DNA of 63,309 nucleotides. It comes from Balnearium lithotrophicum. Lineage in GTDB: Bacteria > Aquificota > Aquificia > Desulfurobacteriales > Desulfurobacteriaceae. The stretch is taken from contig NZ_FXTM01000008.1 of NCBI RefSeq assembly GCF_900182585.1, forward strand, positions 1-63,309, read 5' to 3'. This document shows, piece after piece, positions 53,618 to 62,737 of this stretch. The translations under genes were made by a program, and so were the position numbers. Below the pieces are notes generated by a model. It was given only the letters and a program-made list of their open reading frames with translations, made no database searches and was not told where the DNA came from. Every line of letters begins with the position of its first letter. The first letter of the stretch is position 1.

Positions 53618-54214
53618 CATCCCCTTTCTCTTTTTCTTATCCTTGTACATTAACGAATCAACGGTGGAGATTAAAATCCTTACTATTTCATCCTTGTTCT
53701 TTAATCCCTTAAAATCGCTGGGGAAAGTTACAATTCCAAAGGAAACAGAAAGATTTTCCTCCGGGAAAATCTTCTCAATCTCCCTTCTTATGTCCATCAG
53801 TCTTTTCTTTATTCTGTTTTTACTTTCGCTGGATAGAATGAGGATTAGAAACTCATCACCTCCAAATCTTGCAACTACATCGTAAGAACGAAAGTGTTTT
53901 TTTAGAATGTCTGCTACTTTCTTTAAGACTTCGTCTCCTTTTAGGTGGCCGTACTTGTCGTTTATCCTTTTAAAGTTATCAAGGTCCAACATAACTACGC
54001 TGAAGCTTGTCTTTTCCCTCAGAGCTCTCTCAATTTCGTTCTCCAGTCTGTCGAGAACGTAGTATCTGTTGTAGAGACCTGTTAATTCATCAGTAACCGA
54101 TAACTTGTAGGTTTCCTCCAAAAGTTTTTCCCTCTGGAGGAGAAAGTAGTCGTACTTCTTCGTAACCTCTTCAAGTAAGTTCTTCAGAATAGTAATCTTT
54201 ACGTTCTCTCTCAT
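53612..54214 (-). CDS. Soluble GGDEF diguanylate cyclase
   Basis: A 200-aa protein: about 40 N-terminal coiled-coil residues, then one GGDEF domain. The active motif ARFGGDEFLIL and the inhibitory RSYD (RxxD) site are intact, so c-di-GMP synthesis with product inhibition is expected. Its ATG overlaps the FIST gene stop by four bases (ATGA), so the FIST protein probably supplies the input signal. Confidence 0.93.
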   Translation of the reverse strand: MRENVKITILKNLLEEVTKKYDYFLLQREKLLEETYKLSVTDELTGLYNRYYVLDRLENEIERALREKTSFSVVMLDLDNFKRINDKYGHLKGDEVLKKVADILKKHFRSYDVVARFGGDEFLILILSSESKNRIKKRLMDIRREIEKIFPEENLSVSFGIVTFPSDFKGLKNKDEIVRILISTVDSLMYKDKKKRKGML

Positions 54215-55347
54215 TGTTTTTCCCTCAAAGCTACGAGAAGAGATGTCTGATTGTAAAACTTCAGTGATTTAAAGAACTTGTCCGGTCCTATTTCACCGTA
54301 GGTAAAGAAACCAAAGAGTGGGGCATTTAGAACCTGAGTGTAAATTTCATTTTCAACGTAGTTTAAATCCTCCAAAACGAACTGTCTTGCGGTACATGAG
54401 AAGTTTAAAATAACGTCAGGATATCTAATGGACTTTTTAACCTTAAGGGCAACTCTTCTATCCTCCTCAAGAATCTCATCCTTATCTCCGTAGGAGAATT
54501 TAAACTTCTGTCCCTTCTTTACAGGGCCGTAAAATTCAACGTAGTCCTTTTCAACTTTCCTAAAAGTCCTCATCGTTGCAACGTAACCGTCCTTCTCATC
54601 CAATATATTTATAGGAGAATACCAGAGATTTCTAACGTCGTTCTCAACTCCCTTCATCAGATTTTGAACAAGGTAAGAGAAGTTTTTCCCATCATCAGTT
54701 TTGTATATCCTGTAGCCTGAGGCATCTTCTATGGTGTACGCTATACCGTAAGGTCTGAAACCGAGGGAAATTCCAATCTCAAAGTCAAAGTTGTCAAACG
54801 ACAGAATAACAAAACCATTTTTTATGACCTTGTTTTCTGTAAATTGGTACGTTAAAACCTCTCCATCATTTTCAAATCCACTTGAAAGACCGCCTATTAT
54901 GTTATTAACATAACTGTAATTTAATAGGTTACTTAAATTCTCGATGAAGTACCCCATATTGTGTTCACAAAGGCCACTAAAAATCAAGTGTAATTTACCA
55001 GTATTCCTGTTGAGGTAATCGGCAGTTCTCTCTAGTGCTGACTGTTCCTCTATGTTTTCTACAAGGAATTTGCCTATTCTCCCATTTTTCTCAAATTTCA
55101 GACTTAAAAGGCTTATTCCTTCGACTATTTCAGTATTTGAAAAGGCATCTAAAGCATGAAAAGCAATCCAATTATCCGTTTTAAAAAACTTGTTTATAAA
55201 GTAAGTCACATCCTCGTAACCGTACTTTGGGTGTATGGCGAAGATAAAAAAATCAAAATTAGTTTTTAAATTCGATACTTTTTCTTTTAATTCCTTAAGG
55301 GCAAAGTAGAGACTGTTTTCTTTTGAACAGTTGACTGTAGCAATCAT
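54211..55347 (-). CDS. FIST-domain sensory protein
   Basis: A 378-aa soluble protein with FIST N and C domains, a family thought to bind small ligands such as amino acids. The C-terminal part ends NFSCTARQFVLEDLNYVENE and FGFFTYGEIGPDKF, the FIST_C hallmark (Cys, then G-x-x-TYGEI). No membrane helix or output domain is fused; the coupled GGDEF gene downstream is the probable output. Confidence 0.85.
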   Translation of the reverse strand: MIATVNCSKENSLYFALKELKEKVSNLKTNFDFFIFAIHPKYGYEDVTYFINKFFKTDNWIAFHALDAFSNTEIVEGISLLSLKFEKNGRIGKFLVENIEEQSALERTADYLNRNTGKLHLIFSGLCEHNMGYFIENLSNLLNYSYVNNIIGGLSSGFENDGEVLTYQFTENKVIKNGFVILSFDNFDFEIGISLGFRPYGIAYTIEDASGYRIYKTDDGKNFSYLVQNLMKGVENDVRNLWYSPINILDEKDGYVATMRTFRKVEKDYVEFYGPVKKGQKFKFSYGDKDEILEEDRRVALKVKKSIRYPDVILNFSCTARQFVLEDLNYVENEIYTQVLNAPLFGFFTYGEIGPDKFFKSLKFYNQTSLLVALREKQ

Positions 55348-55431
55348 AGTATTAAATCATCCTCAATCTGGTTCCCAATTTATATTATACATCCATAATT
55401 TTAAGATAAATCTCAATTAAAAGGGGTAAAC

Positions 55432-56739
55432 TTGAGGAAAATAGCCTTTTATACCTTAGGTTGTAAGATGAACATCCACGAAACCGCCTACATGGAGGAA
55501 AGATTCAAAGAGGCAGGATATGAAGTCGTTCCCTTTGAGGAAAGGGCTGATGTTTATATTATCAACACGTGTACAGTAACTCACACGGCAGACTCAAAGA
55601 GCAGAAAGGCCGTGAGAAAGGCCAAGAGTACAAATCCTGAATCCCTTGTAGTTGTTACCGGATGTTACTCTGAAGTCTACCCAGAGGAAGTGGAAAAAAT
55701 AGAGGAGGCTGATTTTATAACAGGTAACGTTGAAAAGTTCAACATTGTTGGACTTGTTGAGAGAAGGTTGAGGGGAGAGTTACCAAGAGTTTACGTTAAA
55801 GGGGTCTGGAAGGATGGAAAGTTTTATCCACTCACGTTGAGGCACTATGAGGGAAGAACGAGGGCTTTCTTAAAAGTTCAGCAGGGGTGTGAACTCTTCT
55901 GTTCCTACTGCATCATTCCTAAGGCAAGGGGAAGGATGGTAAGTCTTCCACCAGAGGAGGTTCTAAAACAGGCGGAGGAGTTGGTTTCTGCAGGGTACAA
56001 GGAAATTGTCCTTACGGGAACTCACTTGGGTGGTTACGGTGTTGACCTTGGGGGAGACTGGAATCTGGCAAGATTAATCACTAAATTAGTAGAGATTCCA
56101 AACCTTTACCTTCTAAGGCTTAGCTCCGTTGAGCCAGTGGAGTTTACAGATGAGCTGATAGAGGTTATAACCTCCTCAGAAAAAGTTGCTCCACACTTTC
56201 ACATTCCCCTCCAGAGTGGAAGCAGAACTGTTCTTGAGAGGATGAGGAGAAGGTACACTCCGGAGGAGTACAGGAGAGTTGTAGAGAAAATAGTTTCCTT
56301 GAGGCCTGAGAGCTGTATTGGAACCGATGTAATGGTTGGATTTCCAGGGGAAACTGAAAAGGAGTTTGAGGAGACAAGAAAACTTATCGAGGAACTTCCC
56401 TTAGGATACCTTCACGTGTTTCCATACTCAAGGAGAGAGGGAACAGTTGCATCTAAACTCAAGGATTCGGTCTCCCCTGAGGAGAAGAAGGAAAGGGCTA
56501 AAATTTTGAGGGAAATAGGAAAGGAAAAGAGCATTTCCTTTAGAAAGCAGTTTTTAGGAAGGAAACTTGAAGGGCTGGTTTTAAGCGAAATTGAAGGAAA
56601 AAGGAGCAGAGCTCTGACAGGAAACTACATAAACGTAATCTTGGATAAGAAAGTTCCTCCCGGAGAAGTTGTAAGATTTAAACTGAAAAAGGTTGGAGAG
56701 AAGAGGGAGGAGAACTACGGAGAGGTTGTAAACAGATGA
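55432..56739 (+). CDS. mtaB: tRNA (t6A37)-methylthiotransferase MtaB
   Basis: A 435-aa radical SAM enzyme that makes ms2t6A37. UPF0004 domain: YTLGCKMNIHETAYMEE, INTCTVTHTADSKSRKAVRKA and VVTGCYSEVYP give the auxiliary cluster cysteines; radical SAM motif CELFCSYCIIPKARG (CxxxCxxC); C-terminal TRAM region ALTGNYINVILDKKV. The CTVTHTADSK motif points to MtaB rather than MiaB. TTG start. Confidence 0.94.
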   Translation: MRKIAFYTLGCKMNIHETAYMEERFKEAGYEVVPFEERADVYIINTCTVTHTADSKSRKAVRKAKSTNPESLVVVTGCYSEVYPEEVEKIEEADFITGNVEKFNIVGLVERRLRGELPRVYVKGVWKDGKFYPLTLRHYEGRTRAFLKVQQGCELFCSYCIIPKARGRMVSLPPEEVLKQAEELVSAGYKEIVLTGTHLGGYGVDLGGDWNLARLITKLVEIPNLYLLRLSSVEPVEFTDELIEVITSSEKVAPHFHIPLQSGSRTVLERMRRRYTPEEYRRVVEKIVSLRPESCIGTDVMVGFPGETEKEFEETRKLIEELPLGYLHVFPYSRREGTVASKLKDSVSPEEKKERAKILREIGKEKSISFRKQFLGRKLEGLVLSEIEGKRSRALTGNYINVILDKKVPPGEVVRFKLKKVGEKREENYGEVVNR

Positions 56740-56990
56740 AGAAATTTAAGAAACTCATGAAGTGTTCAACGTGTGGAAACGTTGGAGAGTTTGAGTATGT
56801 AGGCTCAAGGAACGTAAACAAGAGGGGGGAGGTTTCCGACATTGTAGGAGACAGTGAAATGTGGATAAGTTACTTTAGGTGTCCAAACTGCTCCTCCTAC
56901 GAGGTTGATTTTCACCCCTTAGGGGAAAAGCCCGACGTTCCGGATGAGTTCTTTAAAGAGGTTGACTTGGATGGAAAAGTGGGAAGATAA
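56736..56990 (+). CDS. Small zinc-ribbon protein
   Basis: An 84-aa protein with two CxxC pairs: CSTCG (residue 9) and CPNCSS (residue 53), a typical ribbon spacing. The rest is acidic at the C-terminus. Not assigned to a named family. It overlaps mtaB by four bases and the following transferase by 20. Confidence 0.75.
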   Translation: MKKFKKLMKCSTCGNVGEFEYVGSRNVNKRGEVSDIVGDSEMWISYFRCPNCSSYEVDFHPLGEKPDVPDEFFKEVDLDGKVGR

Positions 56991-58497
56991 GTTTTTCAAG
57001 TGGTTCTCCCTCTTTCTCCTCTTTGCCCTTCTAATAAACGTAGGAACACTGGTTTTGATTCACGAGGAGCCAAGAAGGGGAATAATCACCTTTGAAATGC
57101 TAAAGAGTAACAACTTTCTCCAGCCGACCGTTTTAGGAGTTCCTTACTTTAAAAAGCCTCCCTTACACGAATGGATTACTTCGCTCCTTTCCCTCCCCTT
57201 TGGAGTTTCTGAAACAACGTTGAGACTCCCTTCGGCCATTGCCGTATTCTTAACCTCCTTTACACTCTTTTTCCTTCTGAAAAACTTTTTGGGCAGGAGA
57301 GGAGCTCTCTTTTCATCCCTCATATATCCAACCTTCTTCGTTGTCCTCTTTGGATACTCAACAAAGTGTGAACCAGATACTATTTTTACCCTGTTTGTAA
57401 CGCTCTCTATACTCCTATTCTTCTACTTCTTTGAGAAGAAGAGGGAATTTACAGCTTGGTTTTTGGGTTACTTTTTTACATCCCTTGCCCTTTTAACAAA
57501 GGGGCTCCCTGCAGTCCAATTTTTCCTCTTTTTTCTGTTCTCCTACTTTCTTATAAACAGAAATTTCAAAAAGCTCCTCTCAATAAATCACCTAATCGGC
57601 CTTTTGGCAGGAATTTTTCCCTTTCTTCTCTGGCTCCTTTCAGTTAACACAGACCAAGCTATTAAAACTCTCTTTTCTGAGGTTCTTTCGAGAGCTCCCG
57701 GCAAAGTTAACTTTTTACACGCAGTAAAGAACTACACTACTTATCCCTTTAGATTTCTACTTTCGACATTTCCTTGGTCATTCATTTTCCTTTACTACAT
57801 TTTTAAGAGGAGAATAAATTGGAGGACAGAGGATAATTTAATAAAGGTCTTCTCTATCACCTTTCTCTTGGATACCCTTCTTTACTGGGTTTTTCCCGGA
57901 AGCAGACTGAGATACCTTATGCCTGCTCTACCTCTATTTTCAGTAATCCTGTCTCAATTCTTCCTTAAAGAAAAGCTCATACACAAGAGGGCCAAAGAGA
58001 TACTGAGATTTACCGTTGAAATTTTGGTTCCACTTGGAATTGTTGCTGGTGTTTTAATCACAGGGTATCCTTCACTGATTTTAAAGGAAACACTGATATT
58101 TCTTATTTTTCTCTACGGAATTTATTTCTTTTTTCTTCCAAGGTTCAACTTTTCCTACGTAGTTATTCTCATTTCTGTACTAATGGTTATTTTAAGGGGA
58201 TTTTACAGTTCCTACTACTATCCTATTGCAGAGTACAAGTATCCTCCCGTTAGAATTACTGCTAAACAGATAGCAAGGGATACAGAGAAATATGAACTTT
58301 TTACGAAAACGACCTATTTACAGCTCTGTTTTTACGTTGAAAAGTACAAAAATAAGGTCTTATACTTTGTAGAGAATCCTCCCGAAGATTCCCTCTTTCT
58401 GTCTCAAAGGAGGGAAGGAAATGTTTTAAAGGAGTATAATTTAGGAAAACACAGGTTTTTTCTGTGCTCTTACGGAATAAAATCTCTGAGGCAATGA
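56971..58497 (+). CDS. GT39/ArnT-like membrane glycosyltransferase
   Basis: A 508-aa multi-spanning protein with about twelve helices. The first periplasmic loop IHEEPRRGIITFEMLKSNNF carries the acidic (D/E)E...R motif of polyprenyl-phosphate-sugar transferases, followed by YFKKPPLHEWITSL. It moves a sugar from an undecaprenyl carrier onto lipid A or a protein; with LPS genes close by lipid A is plausible but unproved. ATG 56971 gives a normal N-terminus. Confidence 0.83.
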   Translation: MEKWEDKFFKWFSLFLLFALLINVGTLVLIHEEPRRGIITFEMLKSNNFLQPTVLGVPYFKKPPLHEWITSLLSLPFGVSETTLRLPSAIAVFLTSFTLFFLLKNFLGRRGALFSSLIYPTFFVVLFGYSTKCEPDTIFTLFVTLSILLFFYFFEKKREFTAWFLGYFFTSLALLTKGLPAVQFFLFFLFSYFLINRNFKKLLSINHLIGLLAGIFPFLLWLLSVNTDQAIKTLFSEVLSRAPGKVNFLHAVKNYTTYPFRFLLSTFPWSFIFLYYIFKRRINWRTEDNLIKVFSITFLLDTLLYWVFPGSRLRYLMPALPLFSVILSQFFLKEKLIHKRAKEILRFTVEILVPLGIVAGVLITGYPSLILKETLIFLIFLYGIYFFFLPRFNFSYVVILISVLMVILRGFYSSYYYPIAEYKYPPVRITAKQIARDTEKYELFTKTTYLQLCFYVEKYKNKVLYFVENPPEDSLFLSQRREGNVLKEYNLGKHRFFLCSYGIKSLRQ

Positions 58498-58504
58498 GAA
58501 AGGA

Positions 58505-61500
58505 ATGCTAAATTTTGCTGTTTGCTCCCACGTTGTAGAGACTAAGAAGGAATTTTCATTCTGGAGGAAATTTTCAGACTTCTTCTCGAGGAAATTAAAC
58601 ACAAAAATTGAAATAGTTACTTTTGAAAACTATTTAGAGGAAAAAAATAAAGCTCTAAAGGCAAGTTATGATATCTATTATTCAAATCCTGTGATTTCCT
58701 ATACTTTATACAAGAGAGGTTACAAGCCTATTGCAAGATTCAGGAATAAAAAGGACAACTTCGTAGTAATTGGATACAAGAAATTTTTTGAGAATTCAAA
58801 CACAGTAATAACAACGTACGTAGAAACAAATTTACTTCCTGTACTGATAATTGAAAACTTTGACTTTTTAAGGACAAACGTTGCATTTTCCAAGAATCAA
58901 AGTGAAGTTTACAAAAGAGTAAAGGAAGGTGTCGCTGATTTTGGAATAATGTACGAGGAGACCTATTTAGAGATAGAGGATAGCAACAAACCCCCTGTTA
59001 TTCTAAAAATAAATTCAAACTTAGAACACACCTTAATGGTTAAACCTGAGCACTATGAAAAAATTAAAGAATATGTAGAAAAGTTTGATGAGCTGAAGAG
59101 AATAACGGAAGATGAGTTTCTTGAAGGTTTAACGGAAAAACTTCCAATTATTTCATTTTTAAAAACTAAGGAAATTTTTGATATTGCAAAGGCCGTTTAC
59201 CACAATCCTTACGTTGGTATTGCAATTTACAAAGATACCATAGTCTATGCAAGTGAAAACATTCAGAGGATTTTAGGATATTCCTTGGATGAATTAAAAA
59301 AACTTAGACCTCAAGACATTGTAGTAGAAAACTATAGAGAGGTAGTAGAAAAGGCATACAACAAGAGATTAAAGGGGGAATTCTTCTTTAAAGGTTACGA
59401 GTACGTTAAGTTGAGGACAAAAAGTGGGAATTACATATACGCTTTTGTATTTTCAAGTACGATACTCTACCAAAACTCATATGCAGGTCTTCTTTTTATA
59501 ATTGATGTAACTAAAGAGGTTTTATTTAGAAAGTTCTACAGTATCTTAAGGAACGTGAACAGAGCAATCATATCGGTTCTTACAGAGAGGGAGCTCTTCG
59601 AGGTTATCTGTCGCACTCTTAAAAAGGAGTTAGAAATTAAATTTGCATGGATTGGTGTTATTGATGAAAAAACAAAGAAGTTTAAGAAGATATATAAATG
59701 TGGTCAAGATGACAGGTATTTAGAAGTTTTTAACGTTTCTATAGATAAGAGTATCTTAAATACAGAAGATTTTACGATTAAAGCTTACGAAGAAGGGGAA
59801 ATTGTCCTAAATCCCTCTGTTGAGAAAGGAAAAGAACGTTGGAAAAGTGAAATGTTAAAGAGGAATTTTCTATCATCTGTTTCCGTTCCTATAATGAAAA
59901 ACGGTAAAGTTTATGCTGTTTTAAACATATACTCACCTATTTCCCGTTTCTTTGATGATTCTTATAGGAGTTTGTTTGAAGAACTAAGCAACGATTTAAG
60001 TTTTGCTCTTGAGAAAATAGATAGCATTAAGAAATCCGTTGTTTTGGAGAACTCAATAGAAAAGGCCACGGAGTGGGTAATAATTACAGATAAAAATGGA
60101 AAGATTGAGTATGTAAACGATTATGTATGCGAAATATCGGGATACTCCAAAGAGGAACTTTTAGGTAAAAGGCCAAGTATCTTCAAGTCGGGTTATCACA
60201 GTGAGGAATTTTATAGAAAACTCTGGGAAACAATTTCTTCTGGAAAAGAGTTTAGTGCTGTATTTGTAAATAGAGCCAAATCAGGGAAACTCTTTTATTT
60301 GGAACAGAAGATAGTTCCTGTAACCCTTCCCGACGGAGAGTCAAGGTTTGTTGGAATTGGAAGGGATATAACGACAGAGAGAATTCTCCTTGAGGAGAAC
60401 GAGAGGTTAAAGTACTACGACATTCTAACGGGACTTTATAACTTTAATGGCTTTTCTGTCCACGTGGAGGATTTCTTAAATAAAAATCCCGACACTTTGT
60501 CTGCTCTTTTGATTTTGGATATAGCCAATTTTTCTTACATTAATAAAACTTTTGGCTCAGATTTTGGTGATGAAGTTTTAAGGAAAGTTACAGAAATCTT
60601 AAGAAGTAACTTTAAAAGAGAAGATATAGTTGGAAGAATAGGGGGAGATGAATTTGGAATATTTCTCAAAGATTTGTCAGATAAGAGGGATTTATTCTTA
60701 ATTATTGAAAGGGTTAAGGATATCCTTAACCGGTACATCCCTTTAAAAGTTGGAAATAGAGAGTTGAACTTAGTCATTCATGGAGGAATTGCCGTTTATC
60801 CAGACGATGGAAGAACGTTTAAAGAGCTCTTACAGAATGCAACTGTTGCCTTGAAGGCAGCTAAAAGGAGCAAAGGTAGTGACATAAGAATTTTTAACAA
60901 GAGTTTGGAAAAGGAGATAGGTTCATTTTTAGTTGTAGACAATCTCCTATTTAATGCGGTAAGAAAGGAGTTATTTTTATTCCACTATCAGCCTTACTTT
61001 AATGTAAAAAGTAAAGAACTTGTCGGTTTTGAGGCACTTGTAAGGATAAGGGATGAAAATGGTATCCTTCACTATCCCGGTGAATTTATAGACGTTCTTG
61101 AGCAGTCTAACTATCTAAATCCATTTAGAGAATGGGCTTTAAAGGAAGTTTCAGAAAAGATAAAGAGGTGGAAAAGACCTATAAGTGTAAATATTTCTGC
61201 AAGAACGTTTAAAAATCCGAACTTTCCTAAACAGATTTTGGAGTATGTAAAGGAGCTCCCTGCTCCAATGGTTCTTGAAATAACAGAAAGGCTCTACATG
61301 TCTGAGGTGGAAAAATCGAAGGAAATTATTAAAGAACTTAGAAAGTGTAAGAACTTAAAAATTTCAATAGACGATTTTGGAACCGGATACTCCTCCCTTT
61401 CCTACTTAATGGATATAGATGCAGATACTATAAAAATAGACATATCGTTTGTGAGAAAAATGGTTAAGGATGAACGTTCAAGGATTATAGTAAAGGCAAT

Positions 61501-61663
61501 AGTAACATTGGCAAAGGAACTTAACATGAAAACTGTAGCAGAAGGGGTAGAAACTGAAGAGCAGTTTGAAATAGTAAAGAGTATGGGAATTGATTACGTT
61601 CAGGGATTTTTCTTCTCTAAACCGCTTCCCGAGGAGGAAGTTGGTAAGCTACTCGGAAATTAA
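58505..61663 (+). CDS. Multi-domain sensor: binding-protein-like, PAS, GAF, PAS, GGDEF, EAL
   Basis: A 1052-aa protein without signal peptide or membrane helix. Residues 1-215 resemble a PhnD-type substrate-binding protein (ALKASYDIYYSNPVISYTLY; VKEGVADFGIMYEETY; HTLMVKPEHYEKI). PAS1 about 225-340 (GYSLDELKKLRPQDIV), GAF about 350-505 (FLSSVSVPIMKNGKVYAVLN), PAS2 about 515-640 (ISGYSKEELLGKRPSIF), GGDEF about 645-800 with intact RIGGDEF, EAL about 815-1052 with FEALVRI, ISARTF, LEITERLYMSE, IDDFGTGYSSLSYL, KIDISFV and VAEGVE. Both catalytic domains look active, so direction is set by inputs. The binding-protein domain being cytoplasmic is unusual. Confidence 0.88.
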   Translation: MLNFAVCSHVVETKKEFSFWRKFSDFFSRKLNTKIEIVTFENYLEEKNKALKASYDIYYSNPVISYTLYKRGYKPIARFRNKKDNFVVIGYKKFFENSNTVITTYVETNLLPVLIIENFDFLRTNVAFSKNQSEVYKRVKEGVADFGIMYEETYLEIEDSNKPPVILKINSNLEHTLMVKPEHYEKIKEYVEKFDELKRITEDEFLEGLTEKLPIISFLKTKEIFDIAKAVYHNPYVGIAIYKDTIVYASENIQRILGYSLDELKKLRPQDIVVENYREVVEKAYNKRLKGEFFFKGYEYVKLRTKSGNYIYAFVFSSTILYQNSYAGLLFIIDVTKEVLFRKFYSILRNVNRAIISVLTERELFEVICRTLKKELEIKFAWIGVIDEKTKKFKKIYKCGQDDRYLEVFNVSIDKSILNTEDFTIKAYEEGEIVLNPSVEKGKERWKSEMLKRNFLSSVSVPIMKNGKVYAVLNIYSPISRFFDDSYRSLFEELSNDLSFALEKIDSIKKSVVLENSIEKATEWVIITDKNGKIEYVNDYVCEISGYSKEELLGKRPSIFKSGYHSEEFYRKLWETISSGKEFSAVFVNRAKSGKLFYLEQKIVPVTLPDGESRFVGIGRDITTERILLEENERLKYYDILTGLYNFNGFSVHVEDFLNKNPDTLSALLILDIANFSYINKTFGSDFGDEVLRKVTEILRSNFKREDIVGRIGGDEFGIFLKDLSDKRDLFLIIERVKDILNRYIPLKVGNRELNLVIHGGIAVYPDDGRTFKELLQNATVALKAAKRSKGSDIRIFNKSLEKEIGSFLVVDNLLFNAVRKELFLFHYQPYFNVKSKELVGFEALVRIRDENGILHYPGEFIDVLEQSNYLNPFREWALKEVSEKIKRWKRPISVNISARTFKNPNFPKQILEYVKELPAPMVLEITERLYMSEVEKSKEIIKELRKCKNLKISIDDFGTGYSSLSYLMDIDADTIKIDISFVRKMVKDERSRIIVKAIVTLAKELNMKTVAEGVETEEQFEIVKSMGIDYVQGFFFSKPLPEEEVGKLLGN

Positions 61664-62449
61664 GTCGGGAAGAACAGAGGAAGCTGATTCCCGAAAAGTA
61701 AAGTCACAGTATTTAGAAATGGGAGTTTCCTCAGGATTAATCTCAACAAGTAAAGCTCCTCTTTTCTTCGCAATTAAAGGGAGTGATGCTGCTGGTTGAA
61801 CTACTGCAGAAGTTCCAACAGTTATAAAGAGCTCACAGTTTTCAGAAAATAGAATTGCTTTTTCAAGGACATTCTCCGGCAGGCTCTCTCCAAACCAGAC
61901 GACACCTGGCCCGACAACTTCTCCACACTTTGGACAAATTGGGAGCTCCCCACCATCAATTTTCCTGAATACATCCTCTTTTAATTTCTCTTCGGAAATT
62001 TTCTTTAAAAACTCCCTGCTTGAGAGAGGAAAGATAACAGAAAACTCCTTTTCAGGATAGAGAGCCCCACAGTATCTGCACTTTCCGTCAAAAATGTAGC
62101 CGTGGAGCTCCAGAAACTTCCTATTTCCGGCTTCCCTGTGGAGTCCATCAACGTTTTGGGTTACATGAATAAAATGGGGAAAAACTTTTTCCATTTTAGA
62201 AATGGCATAGTGGGCAGGGTTGGGGTTGGAATTTGCTATAAGGTGCATTCTCCAAATGTACCACTTCCAGACAAGCTGCGGATTTTGAAAAAAGGCCTCT
62301 GGGGTTGCGAGTTCTGTCGGGTTAAACTTGTTCCAAAGGCCGTCTTTACCTCTAAATGTAGGAATTCCGCTCTCTGCACTTAAACCGGCACCTGACAGAA
62401 GAACGACCTTTTTTACCTCTTTTAGAATTTTGATTAGCTTTTCTTTCAT
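61649..62449 (-). CDS. cobB: NAD-dependent protein deacylase (Sir2/CobB family)
   Basis: A 266-aa sirtuin that removes acyl groups from lysines using NAD+. GAGLSAESGIPTFRG, TQNVDGLHREAGN, ELHGY (catalytic His), zinc cysteines CRYCG and CPKCG, GPGVVWFGESLP and TVGTSAVVQPAASLP are intact. WKWYIWRM keeps the YxxR pair of class III sirtuins, which favours succinyl/malonyl-lysine. ATG 62449 lies seven bases after the tRNA CCA end with no ribosome-binding site. The frame stays open upstream only because it reads through the tRNA. Confidence 0.92.
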   Translation of the reverse strand: MKEKLIKILKEVKKVVLLSGAGLSAESGIPTFRGKDGLWNKFNPTELATPEAFFQNPQLVWKWYIWRMHLIANSNPNPAHYAISKMEKVFPHFIHVTQNVDGLHREAGNRKFLELHGYIFDGKCRYCGALYPEKEFSVIFPLSSREFLKKISEEKLKEDVFRKIDGGELPICPKCGEVVGPGVVWFGESLPENVLEKAILFSENCELFITVGTSAVVQPAASLPLIAKKRGALLVEINPEETPISKYCDFTFRESASSVLPDLISE

Positions 62450-62456
62450 TTTTGAT

Positions 62457-62543
62457 TGGTGCCCGGGGCGGGATTTGAACCCGCACGGGATTTCTCCCAC
62501 AGGATCCTGAGTCCTGCGCGTCTGCCTATTCCGCCACCCGGGC
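62457..62543 (-). tRNA. tRNA-Leu(CAG)
   Basis: On the minus strand an 87-base class II tRNA with encoded CCA. Acceptor stem GCCCGGG/CCCGGGC with discriminator A. The anticodon arm CAGGA-CTCAGGA-TCCTG gives anticodon CAG. A long variable arm follows and the T arm CGGGTTCAAATCCCG is canonical. It is co-directional with the sirtuin gene. Confidence 0.96.
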
Positions 62544-62645
62544 AGGTTTTTCATTTTACGTGATAATATTAACTGTCATTTAGAATTTGTCAACGAATTG
62601 TTCGATTGTTCGAGGGTGTTTGAAAATTGCCATAGGAAACAAAAA

Positions 62646-62737
62646 AGCCTATCCTCTCCGGTATGAGAGCTAAAATTCTCAACTTCAGAAAAGTTTTCAA
62701 ACTCACTCAAAACTACATGCACCGAAGAGGACAGGCT
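62646..62737. repeat. 17-bp imperfect inverted repeat flanking about 58 bases
   Basis: AGCCTATCCTCTCCGGT (62646-62662) and the inverse of AGCCTGTCCTCTTCGGT (62721-62737) match at 15 of 17 positions. Read on the minus strand the stem is followed by TTTTTTG, so it could be a terminator behind the IS, or the remnant of a small mobile element. Short reading frames across it have no recognisable product. Nothing else is seen between 62544 and 62790. Confidence 0.5.
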
